From SIG588 sp045597045 (GTDB taxonomy: Bacteria; Bacillota; Clostridia; Oscillospirales; Acutalibacteraceae), in NCBI GenBank assembly GCA_045597045.1, contig JAZODN010000091.1, positions 1-9,567 of the forward strand: DNA of 9,567 nucleotides, written 5' to 3'. Below are positions 1-4,814 of the stretch, one piece after another (positions within the stretch are counted from its first letter, which is position 1; every line of letters starts with the position of its first letter). The position numbers and the translations under genes were made by a program. A model generated the notes under the pieces. That model saw only the letters and a program-made list of their open reading frames with translations, was not told the DNA's origin and did no database searches.

Positions 1-133
1 CGTCTACCGCCGTGCCGCAAATGCACACGAAAGCAAAGCCGTTCTCCACACGGCGCGAATCGCAGGTGATCCCCGTGATCTCACGGTCTGCAATGGGCAG
101 TTCTCCGTTTAAAAGTGCTGACAGCCGCATCAT
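1..133 (-). CDS. murE: MurE, UDP-N-acetylmuramyl-tripeptide synthetase, N-terminal part
   Basis: Only the first 44 codons are in the window; the gene continues past base 1. The translation starts MMRLSALLNGELPIADREIT and continues with G-I-T-C-D-S-R-R-V and F-A-F-V-C-I-C-G. This is the usual N-terminal Mur ligase pattern (LxxLLxG, then ITGITxDSRxVxxGxxFVCIxG) that forms the UDP-MurNAc binding domain. In the family, MurE adds the third stem residue, meso-DAP or L-Lys, to UDP-MurNAc-L-Ala-D-Glu in the cytoplasm using ATP; which residue cannot be told from this fragment. Two ATG codons are adjacent (131-133 and 128-130). A GAAAGGAAG site lies about 7 nt upstream of the first, which I chose. It starts 20 nt after the PBP stop codon, so the two are probably co-transcribed. 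Position directly after a PASTA-PBP in a dcw cluster supports the call over MurF or MurC. Confidence 0.85.
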   Translation of the reverse strand, partial: MMRLSALLNGELPIADREITGITCDSRRVENGFAFVCICGTAVD

Positions 134-153
134 ACAGCCACTTCCTTTCGCGA

Positions 154-2418
154 TTATTCAATGGCATCCGCATAGATAAAGTTCACGGTAACCACCGTGG
201 CACGCGGCACGGTGGTGCCGCCGGCCACACTTTGGGTAGACACCTTCGGATCCCCCGTGGCACCTGTCACCAAACCCTTTATCAAAATATTCACGCCCGA
301 CGATGCCGCCGCTTGGTTGGCCTGCGCCAGCGTCATGCCTTCAAAATTCGGCACCGTCACCGTCTTGTCGGCCGCTGTCGTTTCGGTATACAGCACTACC
401 TGGCCACCCTTGGGGATGGTGGCGCCGCCTTCCGGCACCTGTTTGAGCACCGTGCTGCCGTCGCCCACCGTGTAATATTCCAGCCCCTGACTTTTGATCA
501 GCGAAATGGCGGTGTTAATCTCTTTGCCCACCACTGTGGGAGTCGCACCGTTCATGTTGGCAAGCTCCGCTTCGGTATACACCGGCTCGATCCCCAAATA
601 CGGCAACGCATCCGCCAAGATCTTCTGCGCCACGGGAGCCGAAATGGTACCGCCGTAGCGAATGGGGCTGTGCGGTTCATCCAACACCACCAACACCGCA
701 ATCTGCGGATCATCGGCCGGGGCAAAGCCGCCGAACGACGCCCACACGTTGTTGTCGGTATGGGCCGTTTCGGTCTTATCCGACGTTCCCGTCTTCCCTG
801 CCACGCGATAACCGGCCACGTAAGCATTACGCGAGCCGCCGCCGTTGACCGAGGCCGCGAGCATGGCGCTCACACGGGCCGCCGTATCTTTGGAGATCAC
901 CTGACGGCGCACGGTGGGGGTGGTGACCTTCACCACGTTACCGGCGCTGTCCAACTGTTCTGCCACCACGTAGGGTGTCATCAGATCTCCGCCGTTGGCC
1001 ACGGCCGAAAGTGCCGTGATCATTTGAATAGGCGTGATTTTGAAGGTCTGGCCGATCGAGTTGGTGGCAAGCGACACGTCGCCCATCGTTTCATCATAAT
1101 ACAGCGCCGAAGTCACCTTCGATTCGCCCAACATATCAATGCCTGTGAGTTCGGTGAAACCGAACCCGACAAAGTATTTAAAGAAGTTTTTTGCGCCGAC
1201 GTTGAGACCCAAATTCATAAACGCCGGGTTGCAGGAATTGGAGATGGCCTGCGCAAAGCTCTGCGTACCGTGAGCCGAAGGATACACGTGACAGTTCATT
1301 TTGCGGCCAAGAACGGTGAGTGAACCGCCGCAGTGGAAGGTGGTGGTTTCGTTTGCAACCCCTTCTTCAATACCCATGCAGGAGGTGAACACCTTGAACA
1401 CCGAACCGGGCTCGTAAAAATCGTATACCACCTTGTTGTTCCATTGCTTTTGCAGCGCGGCCGAACGGGCGGCGGATTCCTCGTCTCCCGCAAGCTCCGC
1501 CAGTTGTGCCAGCACGTCGGGGTCGGCAATGGTGAACGGATCGTTCGGATCGTAATCCCCTTTGACCGCCAACGCCAAAATGCCGCCGGTGTTCACGTCC
1601 ATCACCACCGCCAAGCCGCGGTTGGTGCAGCCGGTAGCGCGCACCGCCTCTTCCAGATACTTTTCGGCATAGTGCTGAATGGTCTGATCAATGGTAAGCA
1701 CCAAACTACTGCCGTCGGTCGCATCAATGGTTTTTTCATAGCTGAGGGTATTGGGCATTTTTTCGCCCCAACCATTTTGCGTGGTAATCACGCGACCGGC
1801 CTCACCGGCGAGCGTGCTTTCATACAACGCCTCCAAGCCGTAAAGTCCTGTTCCCTCTGCACCCGTGAAGCCAAGCACGGTGGAAGCGAGCGAGCCGTAA
1901 GGATACACGCGTTTGTAGTCGGTGATAACGCGAAACACACCGCCCATCTCGTTTTCTGCAACCCATTGTGCAAGTTCTTCCACCTTTGCACGCGGAATCT
2001 TCTTCTTCACGTATTCAAACTGCGAATAGGTCTTTTGCGTCTTTGCGTACAGTGTGTCCCGATCCACCTCCAACAATGCAGAGATCTCCTCGGTAATTTG
2101 ATTGCGCGCCTCTTCGGTTTTGATCGCTGCCGGCGACATAATGACCGTCCACACCAGCTGCGATTCCACCAACGTATTGCCGTTTCGGTCAAAAATCTTG
2201 CCGCGATTGGGCGAGGTGATGGTATCGCTGAGCTGCTGCGCCACGGCCTGCTGCTGCAATTCGTCTCCCTTGTTGATCTGCCAATCAAACAACTTGGCAA
2301 TCACACTGCCAAAGGCAATGAACACGATCACCGCCAACACGAGCATCGCACGCACGCGCATGCCGCGTCCGGGAGCACGCCCGTTCATTTCGGGAACAGA
2401 CTTTTTTTCCGAAGCCAT
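154..2418 (-). CDS. Class B penicillin-binding protein with two PASTA domains (division transpeptidase, PbpB/SpoVD type)
   Basis: 754 aa from ATG at 2418. A membrane-anchored D,D-transpeptidase expected to cross-link septal peptidoglycan as the FtsI/PBP2B equivalent. Visible layout: basic cytoplasmic N-terminus, one membrane segment (about residues 23-43), the PBP dimerisation region beginning near the S-P-N-R-G-K-I-F-D-R-N-G motif, then the transpeptidase domain with S339-V-F-K342 (nucleophile Ser339), S395-C-N397 and K542-T-G544, all intact. The C-terminus has two PASTA repeats (about 626-684 and 686-750). The first ATG of the open frame (2445) lacks a good ribosome site. The ATG at 2418 has AAAGGGCGG just upstream, giving MASEKKSVPE. 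Bacillus carries pbpB and spoVD side by side here; this cluster has one gene. Two PASTA repeats favour a vegetative PbpB role, but the SpoVD name is also used for such Clostridia proteins, so no symbol is given. Confidence 0.93.
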   Translation of the reverse strand: MASEKKSVPEMNGRAPGRGMRVRAMLVLAVIVFIAFGSVIAKLFDWQINKGDELQQQAVAQQLSDTITSPNRGKIFDRNGNTLVESQLVWTVIMSPAAIKTEEARNQITEEISALLEVDRDTLYAKTQKTYSQFEYVKKKIPRAKVEELAQWVAENEMGGVFRVITDYKRVYPYGSLASTVLGFTGAEGTGLYGLEALYESTLAGEAGRVITTQNGWGEKMPNTLSYEKTIDATDGSSLVLTIDQTIQHYAEKYLEEAVRATGCTNRGLAVVMDVNTGGILALAVKGDYDPNDPFTIADPDVLAQLAELAGDEESAARSAALQKQWNNKVVYDFYEPGSVFKVFTSCMGIEEGVANETTTFHCGGSLTVLGRKMNCHVYPSAHGTQSFAQAISNSCNPAFMNLGLNVGAKNFFKYFVGFGFTELTGIDMLGESKVTSALYYDETMGDVSLATNSIGQTFKITPIQMITALSAVANGGDLMTPYVVAEQLDSAGNVVKVTTPTVRRQVISKDTAARVSAMLAASVNGGGSRNAYVAGYRVAGKTGTSDKTETAHTDNNVWASFGGFAPADDPQIAVLVVLDEPHSPIRYGGTISAPVAQKILADALPYLGIEPVYTEAELANMNGATPTVVGKEINTAISLIKSQGLEYYTVGDGSTVLKQVPEGGATIPKGGQVVLYTETTAADKTVTVPNFEGMTLAQANQAAASSGVNILIKGLVTGATGDPKVSTQSVAGGTTVPRATVVTVNFIYADAIE

Positions 2419-2423
2419 GAAAA

Positions 2424-2432
2424 CCGCCCTTT
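2424..2432 (-). promoter_or_regulatory. Ribosome binding site that sets the PBP start
   Basis: AAAGGGCGG on the minus strand ends 5 nt before the ATG at 2418; the AAAGG core is at the usual distance. The alternative ATG at 2445 is preceded only by ATTATGAGCCGA, which has no comparable purine run. This is why the protein is called with 754 rather than 763 residues. Confidence 0.75.
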
Positions 2433-2468
2433 CGATCAAATTCATTTCGGCTCATAATAAGTACAAAA

Positions 2469-2499
2469 CGAGAGTTGAGGTAACACATCTCAACTCTCG
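2469..2499 (-). promoter_or_regulatory. Perfect 11-bp hairpin between ftsL and the PBP gene (possible attenuator or processing site)
   Basis: The arms CGAGAGTTGAG and CTCAACTCTCG are exact reverse complements, separated by a 9-nt loop (2480-2488). Read in the direction of the operon, the stem is followed by TTTTGTACTTATTAT, a short and interrupted U-rich tract. It lies in the only long gap (2419-2576, 158 nt) among the dcw genes. Otherwise the gap shows a weaker GCGGC/GCCGC stem at 2559-2575, just after the ftsL stop, and no convincing promoter. The hairpin could be a leaky terminator, an mRNA processing or stability element, or a small palindromic repeat. The structure is certain; the role is inference. 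Confidence 0.55.
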
Positions 2500-2576
2500 A
2501 TAGGATCGTTGCCAACATCGTAGAGTGCCGAGCCCCTTACGACAGCATATTACGCGAAGCGGCTGCACATGCCGCG

Positions 2577-3092
2577 TCACTCAAACAAATATTTTACCCA
2601 ATGGAAAAAGTCACCCACGCCGGCCGCAACCGCTTCAAAGAAGCCCTGCTCACCGCCGTCTGCCACTTCCAGTTTGTCACCGGCCTCCACGGTAATATAC
2701 TGCAGCTGATAGCTGTCGATCTTCTGCATACCGTTCGCCGCGGCGTAGGCATCCACCTGTTCTGCAGAGGTTTGTGCCGCAAGTTCGTTCGACAAGCGAA
2801 TGGTCTCGCTTTCCAAGATATCCAATGTCTCCTGCTTTTGAATGATCTCGTCGTTGATCTCGGTGATCTGCACGCGATCAAAGATCATCAGCGCCACCAC
2901 GGCACACACCGCCGTGGTAACGAGCAACGCCACCGCCACGTTCACAATGGACTGCATCCGTGCGGCACGGCGCTGCGCCGCACGCACTTTCTTGCTGGGT
3001 TTTACCACCTTAAGACGGGCGGGACGTTCTTCAAACAGCGACAGATCGTACGCTTCGGTGCCCTGCACCGGCGTCTGCATAGCCATGTTCAT
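2577..3092 (-). CDS. ftsL: FtsL-like septal membrane protein with an extended C-terminal tail
   Basis: 171 aa, a bitopic division protein expected to join DivIB/FtsQ and DivIC/FtsB and to activate the septal synthase FtsW-PBP. Sequence identity of FtsL proteins is low, so the call rests on architecture and position. It has a highly basic cytoplasmic part (K28 to R45), a single membrane segment (about 49-71), then a coiled-coil region (about 73-107) with spaced I/L residues such as ITEINDEI and LDILESETIRL. It sits between rsmH and the class B PBP, the canonical ftsL slot. It is longer than the roughly 120-residue Bacillus protein and ends in an aromatic amphipathic stretch (148-171, with FF, FFHW and YLF). 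Start: ATG at 3092 follows AAAGGA by only 4 nt, while ATG at 3086 is at 10 nt; either is possible. The gap to the rsmH stop is 29 nt. Confidence 0.82.
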   Translation of the reverse strand: MNMAMQTPVQGTEAYDLSLFEERPARLKVVKPSKKVRAAQRRAARMQSIVNVAVALLVTTAVCAVVALMIFDRVQITEINDEIIQKQETLDILESETIRLSNELAAQTSAEQVDAYAAANGMQKIDSYQLQYITVEAGDKLEVADGGEQGFFEAVAAGVGDFFHWVKYLFE

Positions 3093-3121
3093 CCCGTCCT
3101 TTCTTAACTGATTTTTGGTGT

Positions 3122-4066
3122 TTACTCATTTTTAGCGTGCAGCCGTTCCACACAGCGAAGCTTGGCACTGCGCGCACGCGGATTTTCTTCCAATTCGGTT
3201 GCCGAAGCCTCCAGCGGCTTGCCGACCAAAGCGGCGGCCGGCGTTTTGCCGCACACACACACGGGGAATTCCCGCGGGCAGGTGCAACCCTGCCGCCATT
3301 GCGCAAACCGCTGCTTCACAATGCGATCCTCCAACGAATGGAAGGTGATCACCGCCAGGCGACCGCCGTCTTTCAGGCAATCAAAGGCCGTGTCCAACGC
3401 TTCGGACAAGCGGTCGAGCTCGCCGTTCACCGCAATGCGCAACGCCTGAAACACGCGCCTTGCCGGATGTCCGTCGCGCCGTGCGGCGGCCGGAACGGCA
3501 TCGCGGATGATATCCGCAAGTTGTATGGTAGTGAAGATCGGCGCTTCGGCACGTGCCGTTACGATCGCGTGTGCAATGCGAGGCGAAAACTTTTCTTCAC
3601 CGTAATCATAAAAAATCTTCATCAATTCCGCCTCCGAAAGGGTGTTCACCAAATCGGCAGCGGTGGTGCCGCTTTGACTCATACGCATATCCAGCGGCGC
3701 TTCCATATGATAGGAGAATCCTCGTTCGGCCGTATCCAACTGATGGGAGGAAACGCCGATATCCAGCAAAATGCCATCCACCGCCGGCACGTTCAGCCCG
3801 GCCAACACGGCATCCATCTGTGCAAAGTTGGATTGCACCACCGTAGCCGGCAAGCCGGCCAGTCGTGCCGAGGCCGCAACAATGGCATCGGGATCCTGAT
3901 CCAGGGCGATCAGCCGCCCCGTTGTGAGACGCGAGGCGATGGCAAACGAGTGACCGCCGCCGCCGGCCGTGCCGTCTAAATACACGCCGTCGGGACGGGG
4001 CGCCAACACCGACAGCGTTTCGTCCAGCAGCACCGGACGGTGATACCCCGAAACCTCCTGCGGCAC
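3122..4066 (-). CDS. rsmH: 16S rRNA (cytosine(1402)-N(4))-methyltransferase RsmH (MraW)
   Basis: 314 aa, a cytoplasmic SAM-dependent enzyme that makes the N4-methyl group of m4Cm1402 in the 16S rRNA decoding centre. Seen: the N-terminal YHRPVLLDET signature, the SAM-binding loop D31-G-T-A-G-G-G-G-H-S40, LDIGVSSHQLD with RGFSY just after, the RRDGHPARRVFQALRIAVN block, and the FHSLEDRIVK motif (from F242). A cysteine cluster follows (CTC then CVCG), and the protein ends with the usual basic RARSAKLR segment. Length is normal for the family. The open frame extends upstream to a TTG at 4096 inside mraZ. I chose GTG at 4066 because AAAGGAGGG ends 6 nt before it and the resulting MPQEVSGYHRP is the usual start. 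The mraZ stop is 13 nt upstream, so the two genes are translationally close and surely one transcript. Confidence 0.95.
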   Translation of the reverse strand: MPQEVSGYHRPVLLDETLSVLAPRPDGVYLDGTAGGGGHSFAIASRLTTGRLIALDQDPDAIVAASARLAGLPATVVQSNFAQMDAVLAGLNVPAVDGILLDIGVSSHQLDTAERGFSYHMEAPLDMRMSQSGTTAADLVNTLSEAELMKIFYDYGEEKFSPRIAHAIVTARAEAPIFTTIQLADIIRDAVPAAARRDGHPARRVFQALRIAVNGELDRLSEALDTAFDCLKDGGRLAVITFHSLEDRIVKQRFAQWRQGCTCPREFPVCVCGKTPAAALVGKPLEASATELEENPRARSAKLRCVERLHAKNE

Positions 4067-4072
4067 AGCGCG

Positions 4073-4081
4073 CCCTCCTTT
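4073..4081 (-). promoter_or_regulatory. Ribosome binding site of rsmH, overlapping the mraZ stop
   Basis: AAAGGAGGG on the minus strand shares its first two A residues with the mraZ TAA stop (4080-4082) and ends 6 nt before the GTG at 4066. It is a near-perfect Shine-Dalgarno sequence and decides the GTG start over the upstream in-frame TTG. Confidence 0.8.
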
Positions 4082-4508
4082 AGAATCCAAGTTCAATAAA
4101 TTTTGCTTCCAACGCTTCGTCGGTCATGGTGGCCTCGCGCTCGGCCAAACGGGCGGTGCTCCAGATCTCGGCATGGTTGCCGGCGCCGATCACCGTCACC
4201 TCTTTTTCCAGGAAACCGTACGCCACCAAATGCTTCGGCAGCAAAATACGCCCTTGCGCATCCACCTCCACATCCAACGCGTTGGAGGAGATGACGCGCT
4301 GCAAATCGCGCACCTTGGAAACGGGCTGTGCGTTGATGCCTTCCATCAACTTGTCCCACTCCTCAAACGAATACAGGGAGATGCAGTGATCCAGCACTGC
4401 CGCAGCTATAAACCCGCTGCCCAGCTTATCGCGAAACTTCACGGGAACAAACACACGCCCTTTCGCATCAATGGTGTGCTGATACCGTCCGTAAAACCCT
4501 TTGGTCAC
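4080..4508 (-). CDS. mraZ: MraZ, dcw-cluster transcriptional regulator
   Basis: 142 aa, a small DNA-binding protein of the SpoVT/AbrB swapped-hairpin family that forms ring oligomers and controls its own dcw operon by binding direct repeats upstream of mraZ. Two repeats of the family signature are visible: Y9-Q-H-T-I-D-A-K-G-R-V-F-V-P22 and V82-D-A-Q-G-R-I-L-L-P91, both with the DxxGRxxxP core. The length is typical. The open frame runs up to an ATG at 4637, but those 43 extra residues do not resemble MraZ and would cover the promoter region. GTG at 4508 has GGGAGGGAG 4 nt upstream and gives MTKGFYGRYQH, matching the family start. It is the first gene of the leftward operon, with rsmH 13 nt after it. 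Autoregulation is likely given the GTGG boxes in its leader. Confidence 0.95.
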   Translation of the reverse strand: MTKGFYGRYQHTIDAKGRVFVPVKFRDKLGSGFIAAAVLDHCISLYSFEEWDKLMEGINAQPVSKVRDLQRVISSNALDVEVDAQGRILLPKHLVAYGFLEKEVTVIGAGNHAEIWSTARLAEREATMTDEALEAKFIELGF

Positions 4509-4512
4509 TGTT

Positions 4513-4521
4513 CTCCCTCCC
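4513..4521 (-). promoter_or_regulatory. Ribosome binding site that sets the mraZ start
   Basis: GGGAGGGAG on the minus strand ends 4 nt before the GTG at 4508, with the GGAGG-like core about 7 nt away. No similar site precedes the ATG at 4637. A hairpin (4526-4551) ends 4 nt upstream of this site. Confidence 0.75.
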
Positions 4522-4525
4522 TTCA

Positions 4526-4551
4526 CGGTTGAAAACGGCGTTTTCAATCCG
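4526..4551 (-). promoter_or_regulatory. Hairpin in the mraZ leader next to the ribosome site
   Basis: On the minus strand TTGAAAAC and GTTTTCAA pair perfectly around a GCC loop. CGG and CCG extend the stem by three pairs after one bulged A, for 11 pairs in total. The stem ends 4 nt before the Shine-Dalgarno sequence of mraZ. No T-run follows, so it is not an intrinsic terminator. It may affect translation or mRNA stability, or it may be a DNA dyad for a protein. The structure is seen; the role is inference. Confidence 0.5.
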
Positions 4552-4586
4552 ATGGATTGTTGAAAAGCTGTTGAAAAGGTGGAAAA
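4528..4586. repeat. Cluster of GTTGAAAA-like repeats in the mraZ leader
   Basis: Plus-strand copies of GTTGAAAA start at 4528, 4559 and 4570, a variant GTGGAAAA starts at 4579, and an inverted TTTTCAA lies at 4541-4547. The 4559 and 4570 copies are spaced 11 bp. All lie between the expected transcription start (near 4637) and the mraZ start codon. They resemble degenerate DnaA boxes read as TTTTCAACA or TTTTCCACC, each two mismatches from TTATCCACA, which is too weak to call. Confidence 0.55.
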
Positions 4587-4654
4587 CCTCCACTCTCCTC
4601 CACAAAAGTGGGTTTCAGATGCACTTTTCCCCACCATAGGAACATTATACCCAC
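4587..4654 (-). promoter_or_regulatory. Phased GTGG boxes, probable MraZ operator
   Basis: On the minus strand GTGGG begins at 4654, GTGGGG at 4634, GTGCA at 4624, and GTGGAGG at 4603 and again at 4593. Successive starts are 20, 10, 21 and 10 nt apart, so all lie on about the same face of the helix. The first box abuts the -10 element and the rest are in the early transcribed region. MraZ of E. coli is known to bind TGGGN direct repeats spaced 10 bp apart just upstream of mraZ. Here TGGGT and TGGGG match that pattern and TGGAG is one base off. Assignment to MraZ is inferred from this likeness and the position. Confidence 0.55.
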
Positions 4655-4672
4655 TTCTTCGAAAAATTGCAA
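4644..4672 (-). promoter_or_regulatory. dcw operon promoter (sigma-A type)
   Basis: Minus-strand -35 TTGCAA (4667-4672), 17-bp spacer, and a perfect -10 TATAAT (4644-4649). This predicts a start near 4637 and a leader of about 130 nt before mraZ. The spacing and exact -10 make it the best promoter in the window. It diverges from the esterase promoter about 85 bp away. Confidence 0.8.
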
Positions 4673-4747
4673 GCCCTTTGAGAGAAAATTTTCAAAGTTT
4701 CTTTTGGTGCTTTTTGCTAAATTTGTACAGCGGCCGTAACAGCGGTG

Positions 4748-4766
4748 CGATTGGGTGTTGCAATCG
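4748..4766. promoter_or_regulatory. Dyad CGATTG-N7-CAATCG over the esterase -35 (operator candidate)
   Basis: CGATTG (4748-4753) and CAATCG (4761-4766) are perfect inverted repeats around GGTGTTG. The right arm overlaps the proposed -35 TTGCAA (4758-4763). A bound dimeric repressor here would block RNA polymerase, which would suit an inducible secreted enzyme. No regulator gene is present in the window. A 6-bp dyad can arise by chance, so support comes mainly from its position. Confidence 0.35.
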
Positions 4767-4786
4767 AAGGTTAAATGTGATATTTT
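4758..4786 (+). promoter_or_regulatory. Esterase gene promoter with extended -10
   Basis: -35 TTGCAA (4758-4763), 17-bp spacer, -10 TATTTT (4781-4786) preceded by TGA, which gives an extended TGnTATTTT -10 (4778-4786). Predicted start is near 4793. The ribosome site AGGGAGG (4801-4807) then lies 7 nt before the ATG at 4815, so the leader is very short. The -10 has two mismatches, compensated by the TG. Confidence 0.6.
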
Positions 4787-4814
4787 ATGTATATAAAAAT
4801 AGGGAGGCGGTTTT

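Noticed and set aside
115..1323. Long plus-strand open frame (402 aa) opposite the PBP gene
   Set aside because: Composition is rich in His, Arg and Gly with no domain or signal, no ribosome site, and it is the antisense of a well-supported gene whose codon bias keeps the opposite frame open.
1333..2457. Long plus-strand open frame (374 aa) opposite the PBP gene
   Set aside because: Same antisense shadow; no recognisable motif and it crosses the PBP start region without any promoter.
2285..2518. Short minus-strand frame (77 aa) through the intra-operon hairpin, as a leader peptide
   Set aside because: It starts without a ribosome site, passes through the hairpin and then overlaps the PBP start in another frame; no run of regulatory codons.
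3137..3979. Plus-strand open frame (280 aa) opposite rsmH
   Set aside because: Antisense shadow of a complete, motif-rich rsmH; composition is His/Arg-rich.
4556..4605. DnaA boxes or a replication origin in the mraZ leader
   Set aside because: Candidate boxes (TTTTCAACA, TTTTCCACC, TGTGGAGGA) each have two mismatches to TTATCCACA, and there is no dnaA or dnaN nearby.
4509..4637. N-terminal extension of MraZ from ATG 4637
   Set aside because: The 43 residues are not MraZ-like, no ribosome site precedes them, and the GTG at 4508 has a strong site and a family-like start.
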